Positions 35,960 to 44,481 of a stretch of 44,915 nt of DNA are shown here, piece by piece (position 1 is the stretch's first letter; each line of letters begins with the position of its first letter). Origin of the DNA: Hahella sp. (lineage in GTDB: Bacteria > Pseudomonadota > Gammaproteobacteria > Pseudomonadales > Oleiphilaceae); assembly GCA_028280065.1 (NCBI GenBank), contig JANQMN010000013.1:1-44915 (forward strand), read 5' to 3'. The position numbers were made by a program, and so were the translations under genes. The notes under the pieces were generated by a model that worked only from the letters and a program-made list of their open reading frames with translations, was not told where the DNA came from and made no database searches.

Positions 35960-36251
35960 ATTTGGCGGTTCAAAAGTAGATAGTCAATTTGAGTATAGTA
36001 GGTCACTGGCTTATCGGGCGGCCATCATTTCAATTGCCTGCCGCCAGACTACCACGCACCGCAAACACAGTCACCGTCGGCGGTTAATTAGCACCAGTAC
36101 CGGCTGCAGTGTGCAGCCTGTCACAGCTTGATGGATCCGGCGAATTTTACCTTGTCGCTGGTTGGCGAGTTTGTTAATTTTCGTCACCCTGTAGGTGTGA
36201 ATATATAAACAATAGCACCCTTTTAGTACTGATGACCGGGGTATACTGCCG

Positions 36252-36992
36252 ATGAGATCTAACCTCCTGGCGATTATTTTTGCCACTTTTGCCTTTTGCT
36301 TGGTTCCCGCACTGCAAGCGGCAACGATGAAGGATGTGGCGGAAGCAGTTAAAAACCAGGATTTCAAAAAAGCCTTCGAAGACCTTAACGTGCTTTCCGC
36401 GCAAGGTCATGCGGAAGCCCAGTTTCTCCTGGGATTAATGTATTCCAATGGGCGCGGTACGGAAATCGATTACAACAAAGCGTTTGAGCTTCTTAGCAAA
36501 TCTGCCGATCAGGGCATTGCCAACGCCCAGCTCGCCCTTGCCGGAATGTACCGGGATGGCAAAGGCACGGAGCAAAACTTTGCGAAGAGTGTCGAATGGT
36601 TGCGCAAAGCCGCCGATCAGGGACATGCCGCCGCCTTCTACAATCTGGGACTGCGCTACGCCAAAGGTGAAGGCGTCGAGCAAAACCTCGAAAAAGCCTT
36701 TGAGCTTTATTCGAAGGCGGCGGATCTTAATAATGCTTTCGGCCAGTTCAATACGGCTTACGCCTATGCCGTGGGCGAGGGAGTGGAAAAGAATATGGTT
36801 GAGGCCCTGAAATGGGCGCAGCTAAGTTCGGAACTCGGGTTTCAACGGGCAACGTTATTTGTTGCTTTCTTAAGCGAAAAGATGACTGAAGAAGAAGTTC
36901 AACAGGCGATGAATTTAGCCGTCGAGTGGAAAACGGCTAAGGGTATCGCCAGTAAACCTGCCGCTTCGGACACTGCCGCCAAGTCCCAGTAG
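36252..36992 (+). CDS. Exported Sel1-repeat (TPR-like) protein
   Basis: A 246-residue protein with a signal peptide (hydrophobic LLAIIFATFAFCLVPALQA, cleavage near residue 23). Four Sel1-type repeats of 36 residues follow, each with an A-x-x-x-L-x-x-(M/L)-Y-x-x-G-x-G pattern, seen in QFLLGLMYSNGRGTE, QLALAGMYRDGKGTE, YNLGLRYAKGEGVE and FNTAYAYAVGEGVE. Such repeats form a solenoid for protein-protein contacts. A short Ala/Lys-rich tail ends the protein. It is divergent from the FHA gene and could be its periplasmic partner, although nothing shows that directly. Confidence 0.8.
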   Translation: MRSNLLAIIFATFAFCLVPALQAATMKDVAEAVKNQDFKKAFEDLNVLSAQGHAEAQFLLGLMYSNGRGTEIDYNKAFELLSKSADQGIANAQLALAGMYRDGKGTEQNFAKSVEWLRKAADQGHAAAFYNLGLRYAKGEGVEQNLEKAFELYSKAADLNNAFGQFNTAYAYAVGEGVEKNMVEALKWAQLSSELGFQRATLFVAFLSEKMTEEEVQQAMNLAVEWKTAKGIASKPAASDTAAKSQ

Positions 36993-37150
36993 AATTTTTA
37001 CCTCATACGTGCAAAGGCTTATTGCGTGGGCTATCAGGCCTTTGCCGGAATCTACCCCCTATTCGACACCTCCTTCGTAACACCTTTAATCCACGGATTC
37101 GGTTTTTAGAAAAGTGAATCTCTTGTGATACTTTCGTGAGGATTCGGCAG

Positions 37151-37193
37151 TCTCCTTCAGGCCACAATCAGGTCTCAATTGACAAGGAGACCT
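37151..37193 (+). promoter_or_regulatory. Stem-loop arms masking the ribosome site of the first spondin gene
   Basis: AGGTCTC (37170-37176) pairs perfectly with GAGACCT (37187-37193) across a 10-nt loop, and TCTCCTT (37151-37157) can pair with AAGGAGA (37184-37190). Both partners include the Shine-Dalgarno AAGGAG at 37184-37189, just before the GTG start. Two alternative folds could therefore hide or expose the ribosome site. Confidence 0.5.
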
Positions 37194-37198
37194 AAACC

Positions 37199-37915
37199 GT
37201 GAACCTCAGCAGATCTATTACTCAATCCAAAGCACTTCTACTGGCAGCAACCCTCATCGCGCCAATAACTCACTCTGCCGATCTGACCGTTAGCATTGAA
37301 AATCTGACACGCGGGATATACTTCACACCCCTCGCCGTAGCCGCACATCCTGACGGAACCAGTTTGTTTGGTTTAGGGGAAGCAGCTTCTGCCGAGATTC
37401 AGGCGATGGCCGAAGGTGGTGATATCAGTGGTGCCGGTGCGATTTTAGACAGTATCGGCGCTACCCAGGCAAATAATCCTGCCGGAGGGCTGTTAACTCC
37501 CGGGGCAAGCACCACGGCGACCTTGAATACCGATGGTACATCCAATACCTTGCTGACTGTCATCGGCATGATGTTGCCCACCAATGACGGTTTTGTCGCG
37601 TTGAACTCACAAATGATTCCCACCGAGCCAGGCACCTACACCTATTACGCCAAGGCCTACGACGCCGGTACTGAAGCCAATGATGAAGTTAGAGGCAGCG
37701 GTGCGCCAGGCGAGGCAGGATTTCCCGTGCCTCCACCGTTAGAAGCTGAGATTGGAACGGGAGGAACAGGATTAACGAATAGCGCCGAAGGCTTTATTCA
37801 TATTCATCGGGGAAACCTCGGTGACACCGATTCGACTGGTGGCATGACCGATATCGACAGCACTCAACATCGTTGGCTGAATCCGATCGCGAAAATCACG
37901 GTCACTGTCAATTAG
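37199..37915 (+). CDS. Exported spondin-domain protein 1
   Basis: A 238-residue protein with a signal peptide (SKALLLAATLIAPITHS, cleavage near residue 26) and a spondin-type domain. The typical start VSIENLTRGIYFTPLAVAAH is followed by LGEAASAEIQAMAEGGD, the LLTPGASTTATL stretch, TNDGFVALNS, a YDAGTEANDE motif and the closing HRWLNPIAKITVTV. The YDAGTEAN loop carries acidic residues suited to calcium binding. The gene starts with GTG and has AAGGAG upstream. It lies 17 bp before a second, related spondin gene. Confidence 0.82.
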   Translation: MNLSRSITQSKALLLAATLIAPITHSADLTVSIENLTRGIYFTPLAVAAHPDGTSLFGLGEAASAEIQAMAEGGDISGAGAILDSIGATQANNPAGGLLTPGASTTATLNTDGTSNTLLTVIGMMLPTNDGFVALNSQMIPTEPGTYTYYAKAYDAGTEANDEVRGSGAPGEAGFPVPPPLEAEIGTGGTGLTNSAEGFIHIHRGNLGDTDSTGGMTDIDSTQHRWLNPIAKITVTVN

Positions 37916-37932
37916 GCTTGAGGAGAGTGCAA

Positions 37933-38706
37933 ATGATGAATCCCAGTTTACTCAGACAGCGGGGTTACTCGCTAAGACGAATCCTCGGTACGCTGACTAT
38001 CGGCGCGGCAGTCGTTCTGGCCGGTTGTAGCGACGATGATGACGATAATAATGATGCTCAACAACCCGAGCCTGAAGTCATGGCAAGTTATCAAGTGAGT
38101 ATCAAGAATCTCACGGCAGGACAGCCGCTTTCGCCGATCGCCGTGGTTTTGCATGAATCTTCCTGGAAAAGCTTCGCAACTGGTGAAGCGGCAAGTTCTG
38201 AACTTGAACAGCTCGCCGAAGGGGGGGATAACACCGCCTACTTGGATGCGGCAATGGCCTCCGCGGCTGTTTTCAACAGTGCCAGCGGCAGCGGCGTGTT
38301 AACTCCGGGAAGTATGGAAGACATCAATTTGGACGTCTCGGCAGATTCTGTCGGAACTTTATACCTGACCCTGGTGTCTATGTTGGTGAATACCAATGAT
38401 GCTTTGGCGGCACTCAACGCTGTCGACGTCAAAGATATGGGAGTAGGGGAACAGCTTACTTTTACCGCCCTGACCTACGATAGTGGTACGGAAGCCAATA
38501 GTGAAAGTGCGGACACTATTCCCGGTCCTGCGGCAGCAGGTGGCGCGCAAGAAGGATATAACGCGAGCCGCGATGATGTGCGCGATGCAATATACGTTCA
38601 TGCTGGCGTCGTAACCGCAGATGATGGTTTAGCCGGTTCGGTGTTGCTGGAAACCCACCGCTGGGATAATCCTGCGATTCAAGTAGTGGTGGAGCGAGTG
38701 CAGTGA
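37933..38706 (+). CDS. Spondin-domain lipoprotein 2
   Basis: A 257-residue protein from the ATG at 37933, with AGGAG 7 nt upstream; a longer frame from 37873 overlaps the previous gene and is rejected. The N-terminus is a lipoprotein signal ending LAGC, followed by an Asp-rich linker (CSDDDDDNNDAQ). The spondin domain repeats the landmarks of its neighbour: VSIKNLTAGQPLSPIAVVLH, TGEAASSELEQLAEGGD, YDSGTEANSE and HRWDNPAIQVVV. It is a diverged tandem copy, anchored in the membrane where the first is soluble. The response regulator gene follows. Confidence 0.82.
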   Translation: MMNPSLLRQRGYSLRRILGTLTIGAAVVLAGCSDDDDDNNDAQQPEPEVMASYQVSIKNLTAGQPLSPIAVVLHESSWKSFATGEAASSELEQLAEGGDNTAYLDAAMASAAVFNSASGSGVLTPGSMEDINLDVSADSVGTLYLTLVSMLVNTNDALAALNAVDVKDMGVGEQLTFTALTYDSGTEANSESADTIPGPAAAGGAQEGYNASRDDVRDAIYVHAGVVTADDGLAGSVLLETHRWDNPAIQVVVERVQ

Positions 38707-38851
38707 TATGACTCGTTGGTGGAAGTCCTGGTGGAAAAATCAGCAAACCTGTCAGGACTACACCACTGAGGCAAGCGGCAAAGCGTCTGGTATCGAACAA
38801 CAATTACAACAAACCGCAAATGACAACTGTAAACCAGACCCGGAGTCCGCC

Positions 38852-39586
38852 ATGCAAACCTGGAACGCTGCAATCACCGATCGTAAACAACGCTTTTTGG
38901 TAGTGGAAGATGAACCCGATATTGCAGATTTGGTTGCACTGCATCTTAGTGACCTGAATGCGGATGTCACCACCGAGCAGGACGGTGCAAAGGGTTTGAC
39001 GAAAGCGATGGACGAGCATTGGGATGCGGTGTTGCTGGACTTGCGGCTACCGACCATGGACGGCCTGGATATCTGCCGCCAGTTGAGAGCGAAGTCCAGC
39101 TATGTACCTATCATGATGCTCACCTCCCGATCCACTGAGCTTGACCGTGTTCTCGGCTTGGAAATTGGCGCCGACGACTACATGGTGAAACCTTTTAGTG
39201 TTGCGGAACTGAAAGCCAGAGTGAAGGCGCTGGTAAGACGGAACCGGCAAAATGAAATGCAGGAAACTGCCGAGCCGGAACAGCTTCGCTGCGGGGATTT
39301 ACAGCTCGACCGGATGCGCCGCAAAGCGCTGTTAAGAGGTAAGTGCCTTGAACTGACGGCAAGAGAGTTTGATCTTTTGTGGTTTTTCGCCAAACGACCT
39401 GGCCAGGTGTTCAAGCGTTCGGAGCTGCTCGATCAAGTCTGGGGATATGGGCATGACGGCTATGAACATACCGTTAATTCCCACATTAACCGGCTGCGCA
39501 GCAAAATAGAGGCTGACCCCGGTAATCCCGTTTATATTGAAACAGTTTGGGGTGTAGGGTATCGATTTTCCGATTCCAAGGAGTAA
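38852..39586 (+). CDS. OmpR-family response regulator
   Basis: A 244-residue regulator. The receiver domain holds the acidic pair Glu19-Asp20, phospho-acceptor Asp63 (LLDLRLP), Thr91 and Lys113 (MVKPFS). The C-terminal winged helix ends in VNSHINRLRSKIEADPG and YIETVWGVGYRF. The ATG at 38852 was chosen because GGAG lies 6 nt upstream and the length is normal. The frame is open back to an ATG at 38708, one base after the spondin stop, which would add 48 Trp- and Gln-rich residues with only a distant ribosome site. The kinase gene follows at once, and both are downstream of the spondin genes. Confidence 0.88.
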   Translation: MQTWNAAITDRKQRFLVVEDEPDIADLVALHLSDLNADVTTEQDGAKGLTKAMDEHWDAVLLDLRLPTMDGLDICRQLRAKSSYVPIMMLTSRSTELDRVLGLEIGADDYMVKPFSVAELKARVKALVRRNRQNEMQETAEPEQLRCGDLQLDRMRRKALLRGKCLELTAREFDLLWFFAKRPGQVFKRSELLDQVWGYGHDGYEHTVNSHINRLRSKIEADPGNPVYIETVWGVGYRFSDSKE

Positions 39587-39591
39587 ACCGG

Positions 39592-41085
39592 ATGCGGCAA
39601 CTTCATCCGACTCGCTCGGTACCTTTGTATGGTCGCATTGCCCTGTTGGTGACGCTATTAGCGCTCGTTACTGGTGTTGGTTTTGTGTACCTCTCCCATT
39701 GGAGTAGCAATCTTTACCATCAGGAGGTTACCCAATCTCTCCATCGTAACCTGGCGGAGTACGTACTAGATCATCAACCGGAACCCTTGCTGGATAGTTC
39801 TGGGAAGATAAACAAAAGTGGCTTGAAAGCCATTGCCATGAATACCATGATGATCAATCCTGCCGTCGAAGTTTATCTGTTGAATAATCAGGGCGATATT
39901 CTCGGCCACGCTTTACCAGAGGCTACGGTTTCTCCTCAGAGAATAGCCATTCAGCCCATACAAGAATTTCTTCAGGACGCTATAAGAGGACCAATTCTTG
40001 GAATGAACCCAAGAGATCCAGAAAATAGCAGTATATTTTCCGTTGCTCCCCTGAATCAGGATGGACAGCAACTTGGCTACCTATACATCGTTCTTGCCAG
40101 TCATCAGGCGCAATCAATGGCGGAACAGTTTTCTGACAGCCATGTGCTTAGAGTAACTATTGGAGCATTGCTGGCAATTATTCTGTTTTTCGGAACCGCC
40201 ACACTGTTCAGCTTCAACTACTACACGCGCCCACTCAAAAAGCTCGCTCAACAGGTTCGCTCTTATCGCAAGCAACAGTTTACAGAACCTACTCCCGAAT
40301 TGTCGATTCGCGATGAAGTCCTGGAACTGGAGTTCTCGATTTCTTTAATGCAAGAGCGTATCCAGCAACAATTTGACCAACTCGGCGAGAATGATCGACT
40401 TCGACGTGAATTGATTTCAAATGTATCCCATGATCTGCGGACACCTTTGGCGAGTATGCAAGGCTACTTGGAAACCCTATTGCTGAAATATGCAGAGTTG
40501 GATGAAAAGCAGAAAAAACGCTATTTGGATGTTGCTCATCGCCACAGTCGGCAAATGAATGCGTTGGTATCTCAATTATTCGAACTGGCGAAACTGGATG
40601 CCGGAAGAATTGAACCTGAACTGGAAGTGTTTTCGTTGACAGAGCTTCTCTACGATCTAAAGCAAGACTATGAACTACTCGCGCAAAATGAAAATGTCTC
40701 TATCGAAGTTGGACCCATTTCTGATCATGCCTTGGTAAAAGCAGATATCGGCTTAATGCAACGTGTATTACAAAATCTGATGGACAATGCACTGCGATAT
40801 ACGCCTGCCGGGGGTACTATTGCTATCGGATTAAAAGTTGAGGATCACCAAGTGAGGATTGACTTTGCCGACAGCGGCGCTGGTATTCCCCAAGATGAGC
40901 TACCATTTGTTTTTGAACGCTTTTATCAGGCGCAACCAACTGAATCAAAAAGCAAACCGATCGGTGCAGGATTAGGGTTAAGCATCGTAAAGAAAATTCT
41001 GGATTTGCATGGTTCCGTTATTCGGGTGGACTCAACGCCTATGGTGGGAACGACCTTTAGTTTTTGTTTGCCTTGTCATGGGTAA
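39592..41085 (+). CDS. Sensor histidine kinase with periplasmic domain
   Basis: A 497-residue kinase. The layout is TM1 (about 15-35), a periplasmic region of 150 residues, TM2 (about 186-208), HAMP linker, HisKA with phospho-acceptor His280 in VSHDLRTPLASMQGY, and HATPase_c with N-box DNALRYTPAGG, G1 DSGAGIP and G2 GAGLGLSIVKKI. The start at 39592 has AAGGAG 8 nt upstream. It lies 5 bp after the response regulator. The periplasmic part could read an envelope signal, perhaps the two spondin proteins encoded upstream; that link is inference. Confidence 0.9.
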   Translation: MRQLHPTRSVPLYGRIALLVTLLALVTGVGFVYLSHWSSNLYHQEVTQSLHRNLAEYVLDHQPEPLLDSSGKINKSGLKAIAMNTMMINPAVEVYLLNNQGDILGHALPEATVSPQRIAIQPIQEFLQDAIRGPILGMNPRDPENSSIFSVAPLNQDGQQLGYLYIVLASHQAQSMAEQFSDSHVLRVTIGALLAIILFFGTATLFSFNYYTRPLKKLAQQVRSYRKQQFTEPTPELSIRDEVLELEFSISLMQERIQQQFDQLGENDRLRRELISNVSHDLRTPLASMQGYLETLLLKYAELDEKQKKRYLDVAHRHSRQMNALVSQLFELAKLDAGRIEPELEVFSLTELLYDLKQDYELLAQNENVSIEVGPISDHALVKADIGLMQRVLQNLMDNALRYTPAGGTIAIGLKVEDHQVRIDFADSGAGIPQDELPFVFERFYQAQPTESKSKPIGAGLGLSIVKKILDLHGSVIRVDSTPMVGTTFSFCLPCHG

Positions 41086-41120
41086 ATGTTGATGAAATGG
41101 TCGAACTGCCCTTCCTGTTC

Positions 41121-41153
41121 GTGGCCTTTCAAGCATTAAACCTGAAAGGCCAC
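41121..41153. terminator. Strong stem-loop between convergent kinase and permease genes
   Basis: A perfect 11-bp stem, GTGGCCTTTCA / TGAAAGGCCAC, with an 11-nt loop lies 35 bp after the kinase stop and 5 bp before the permease stop. It is symmetric for both convergent genes. No T-run follows, so termination may be Rho-assisted or the stem may protect the 3' ends. Confidence 0.65.
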
Positions 41154-41158
41154 TCTAA

Positions 41159-42385
41159 TCAAACCGAGGTTTTCGGTTTAGGCAATACGAGATTCAAAAT
41201 AATCGCCGCTATTGCCGCCAACGCAATACCTTTCAATTGAAACTCGCCAAATTGAAATACCATTCCACCGAGACCGAATACAAGCGTGATGGCAATGATC
41301 ACTATATTTTTGCCTATACTAAGATCCACTTGGGCTTTAACCAGGGTTTTCATGCCGATAGCAGCGATGGTGCCAAATAGCAGAACCATGATTCCGCCCA
41401 TGACCGGCACCGGAATGGTGCTCAGGAATGCACCACATTTACCGATAAAGGCCAGGCTGATAGCGAAAACTGCCGCCCAAGTCATAATCGCCGGATTAAA
41501 GGCGCGGGTGAGAGCGACTGCGCCAGTAACCTCGGAATAAGTGGTATTGGGCGGTCCTCCGAACATCGCGGCGGCAGAGGTTGCTACTCCATCACCTAAT
41601 AGCGTTCGTTTCAATCCTGGCTTTTCGAGAAAATTCTTCCCGGTTACATTGGAAATGGCCAGCATGTCGCCCACATGTTCAACAGCCGGCGCTACGGCAA
41701 CCGGTAAAATAAACAGAATTGCCTCCCAATGGAACTCAGGGATGACAAAGTTAGGTATGGCAAACCAGGAAGCCTTTCCAACCGGGGCGAAATCGACAAT
41801 ACCCAACACCAGGGCAATCAGGTAACCGACTAAAAGTCCGGCCAATATTGGTATCAAACGCCAAATGCCTTTGGCCACCAGCGAAACCACTATGGTTGTG
41901 ATCAGGGCAGGCAGGGAAACCATTAAAGCGCTGCTAAGTTCCACAAGCTGTACCGCACCATCGCCAGTCTTGCCGAGGGCCATATTGACACCGACCGGGG
42001 CTAAGTTTAAACCGATGACCATAATGACTGGCGCGACCACTACCGGAGGAAGAAGCCGATGAATAATTTGATTGCCTTGCCAGGCGACCAATCCGCTAAG
42101 CGCCATATAGAATAGCCCCGCGGCACACAAGCCCGACATAGTTGCGGCAACCCCCCAGGTAGCGACTCCGTAACTGATCGGAGCAATGAAAGCGAATGAT
42201 GACGCCAGGAAAATGGGTACGCTGCGTTTGGTGATCAATTGAAATAGAAGTGTACCCGCACCGGCAGTAAAAAGCGCTACGGAGGGATCGAGACCCGTGA
42301 GTAGCGGCACCAGCACTAGAGCGCCAAATGCAACAAACAGCATTTGCGCTCCCACCAGCGGCGTTTTATAGTCAAAAGCAGTCAT
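41159..42385 (-). CDS. NCS2-family uracil/xanthine permease, UraA-like
   Basis: A 408-residue membrane protein with about 12 to 14 hydrophobic segments. The NCS2 family motifs are visible: FLASSFAFIAPI near residue 55, PAVEHVGDMLAISNVTGKNF in the core, GGPPNTTYSEVTGAVALT and a conserved PVPVMGGIMVLLFGTIA. The EHVGD segment carries the Glu that binds the nucleobase, and LGDGVATSAAAMFGGPPNTTYSE carries the second. The UraA-like form suggests uracil with proton symport, but xanthine is possible. It is divergent from a small hypothetical gene. Confidence 0.88.
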   Translation of the reverse strand: MTAFDYKTPLVGAQMLFVAFGALVLVPLLTGLDPSVALFTAGAGTLLFQLITKRSVPIFLASSFAFIAPISYGVATWGVAATMSGLCAAGLFYMALSGLVAWQGNQIIHRLLPPVVVAPVIMVIGLNLAPVGVNMALGKTGDGAVQLVELSSALMVSLPALITTIVVSLVAKGIWRLIPILAGLLVGYLIALVLGIVDFAPVGKASWFAIPNFVIPEFHWEAILFILPVAVAPAVEHVGDMLAISNVTGKNFLEKPGLKRTLLGDGVATSAAAMFGGPPNTTYSEVTGAVALTRAFNPAIMTWAAVFAISLAFIGKCGAFLSTIPVPVMGGIMVLLFGTIAAIGMKTLVKAQVDLSIGKNIVIIAITLVFGLGGMVFQFGEFQLKGIALAAIAAIILNLVLPKPKTSV

Positions 42386-42461
42386 CAGTTGTTCCTTGAG
42401 AAATTATCGAGTCGAAAGCAGGCGCAAACTTAATGCAAAATCTTCACCAGCATTTAGATAT

Positions 42462-42734
42462 ATGACAAAACTTCGCGAGAAAATAGACGGTGTTAAGACA
42501 AATAACTACACAAGATCGGATGACGAGTACGACTGTCTTCCGGATGTGCGAGATGGCCTTACCCGAAAAGAGCGTATCGTTTTAACTTGTTTGATGCAGA
42601 CCCAGAAGGAGCGTGGCGGTCGTAATGTACCGACCTTAATGCTATATGGTCGAGTGATTGAGCAGATCGATATGAGTCAGTCTGAGTTTCAACTCATCCT
42701 CCAAAAGCTTACCGGGCACTATCTGCCGGATTAG
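42462..42734 (+). CDS. Small conserved hypothetical protein
   Basis: A 90-residue cytoplasmic protein from the ATG at 42462; a TTG at 42396 would extend it by 22 residues. The central part reads LTRKERIVLTCLMQTQKERGGRNVPTLMLYGRVIEQ and the end DMSQSEFQLILQKLTGHYLPD. The helical, charged pattern is like a small winged-helix-type or adaptor protein. No family could be named and no ribosome site is obvious before the ATG. It is read rightward, divergent from uraA. Confidence 0.55.
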   Translation: MTKLREKIDGVKTNNYTRSDDEYDCLPDVRDGLTRKERIVLTCLMQTQKERGGRNVPTLMLYGRVIEQIDMSQSEFQLILQKLTGHYLPD

Positions 42735-42831
42735 TATTGCACTTTTGCTTCAATCCCCTTATAAAGTGCAGCCCTTGTTAGTAAAATTTTGTATAAAGAT
42801 TGCACAGCCAATCTGGTCTATGATTAGATAA

Positions 42832-44076
42832 GTGAAAACTGAATTTTTGAGTTCTATGCCTGCAGACCAATTCGACGATATCCGACCTTACCGGGACCAC
42901 GAAGTTGCACAAGTTATCAAACGCTTGATTCAAGAAGAGCGACTTGCCAAAGTCATCGAGCAGTATAGGCATCCCTGGTTGTATCGAAACCTACCGAAAA
43001 CATTGCAACCTGTTGTTCGGTCTGTGATCAGACGACGGCTTCATAAGCGTCTGGATGCCGTACAAACTGTGGATCAAGTACAGTCAACGGTCGTGCATTT
43101 GGTGGAAGGCATGATCAAAAAAAGCATGTCCGGATTCAGCTTCAACGGCATTGACCAGCTAGACCCGGAGAAGCCTTACCTGTTTCTGAGCAATCATCGC
43201 GATATCGCGATGGATCCCGCGCTTGTTAACTATGTGCTTTATTTGTCAAAGAGACCGTTTGTCGAAATAGCCATTGGTGACAATTTATTATCCGATCCCC
43301 TTGTTTCCGACATTATGCGACTCAACAGAAGTTTTACGGTGCATCGTTCCGTTGAGGGAATGAAGGCGAAACTGAAAGCTTTTTCCCGCTTGTCCGGATA
43401 TATTCATCAGACCTTGGGATCCGGAAGATCTATTTGGTTGGCACAACGGGAAGGCCGGGCCAAAACCGGGATTGACCGAACCGATCCTGCTATCGTCAAG
43501 ATGTTATACCTTCATGGTAAAAAGCAGGGCTGGTCCTTCGCCAAGACCATGCAGCAGTTAAATATTGTTCCTGTCGCTATTTCCTATGAATACGACCCCT
43601 GTGACGTGATGAAGGCGGAAGAACTTAGCGCTCGAACCAATGCAGGCTATCAAAAGAAAAAAGGCGAAGATATCGCCAGCATTATCCGCGGCATATCCTG
43701 CCCGAAAGGCCGGGTGCATGTAGGATTCGGACAGGAGCTAAAGGCAGACTATTCAAGCCCGGAAGAGGTCGCTTCAGTAGTTGATTTGCAAGTGGCGGAA
43801 CAAACCAAACTTTTTCCATCCAATATTGCGGCGTTTGAACAACTCAAACAGCTCAGCGATAAACTATCAGCATGGCAAGATAAATCGTTAAGCAAACTGG
43901 ACGACTGGGCAAACCAAGCAAAAAACCAGTGGCTTTCGATAGATCCCGTCGATTTCTCTCGCCAGACCGCATTGTTCAAGCAGCGAGTCGCCGGCAGCCC
44001 TGACAAGCTCCGCAAATTCATACTCGAAATGTACGCGAATCCTTTGATCAATCAACAATCCGAAATGCTTAAGTGA
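42832..44076 (+). CDS. PlsC-type 1-acylglycerol-phosphate acyltransferase-like protein
   Basis: A 414-residue protein with a PlsC acyltransferase domain. The HxxxxD catalytic motif is His122-Asp127 in SNHRDIAMDP, and a glycine-rich block REGRAKTGID follows about 80 residues later. The N-terminal 100 residues and the C-terminal 100 residues are extra for a plain PlsC and have no identified domain. The frame starts with GTG at 42832; an ATG at 42856 is the alternative and neither has a clear ribosome site. It probably acylates a lysolipid, with the substrate unknown. Confidence 0.75.
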   Translation: MKTEFLSSMPADQFDDIRPYRDHEVAQVIKRLIQEERLAKVIEQYRHPWLYRNLPKTLQPVVRSVIRRRLHKRLDAVQTVDQVQSTVVHLVEGMIKKSMSGFSFNGIDQLDPEKPYLFLSNHRDIAMDPALVNYVLYLSKRPFVEIAIGDNLLSDPLVSDIMRLNRSFTVHRSVEGMKAKLKAFSRLSGYIHQTLGSGRSIWLAQREGRAKTGIDRTDPAIVKMLYLHGKKQGWSFAKTMQQLNIVPVAISYEYDPCDVMKAEELSARTNAGYQKKKGEDIASIIRGISCPKGRVHVGFGQELKADYSSPEEVASVVDLQVAEQTKLFPSNIAAFEQLKQLSDKLSAWQDKSLSKLDDWANQAKNQWLSIDPVDFSRQTALFKQRVAGSPDKLRKFILEMYANPLINQQSEMLK

Positions 44077-44247
44077 ATCGGAGCTTGACACTATTCGCTG
44101 ACTGGTTGGTTAATGACGGGATGCATCACTCGGGGAAAGCTGGCCTACTTTAGTGATCCGGAGTGCGGATCTGTTATCCATTGCTGGAAACGAGCTCCCG
44201 TTTGCGGCGATCCAAATTTAATTACTAACATAGAGAAATCGAGATAA

Positions 44248-44478
44248 ATGCCAGAGGACTTAGGCTTTACCTTTATTGAACGTAACAATGAATTTCAAAT
44301 ATTCCATCATGGCAAGAAAGCCACTACGTTGCGTGGTCAAAAGGCAGCGGACTTCAGAGATGAGGTTGAAAGCAGCGATTTTGCCGCTCAACAGCAATTA
44401 ATGGCAAGATTGACTGGAAACTACAAGCACGGTAATGAGCGTCAGGCGCGTAATCACCCTCGTAATCGTCGATTTTAG
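44248..44478 (+). CDS. Small conserved hypothetical protein
   Basis: A 76-residue cytoplasmic protein with the segments FHHGKKATTLRGQKAADF and LMARLTGNYKHGNERQARN. The basic C-terminal tail (RQARNHPRNRRF) hints at nucleic acid contact. It resembles a small uncharacterised family common in gammaproteobacteria, which I could not name. The next gene begins 3 bp after its stop. Confidence 0.6.
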   Translation: MPEDLGFTFIERNNEFQIFHHGKKATTLRGQKAADFRDEVESSDFAAQQQLMARLTGNYKHGNERQARNHPRNRRF

Positions 44479-44481
44479 CGC

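Noticed and set aside
42738-42770. TGCACTTT / AAAGTGCA inverted repeat after the small hypothetical gene
   Set aside because: An 8-bp stem with a 17-nt loop and no T-run; too weak to call a terminator.
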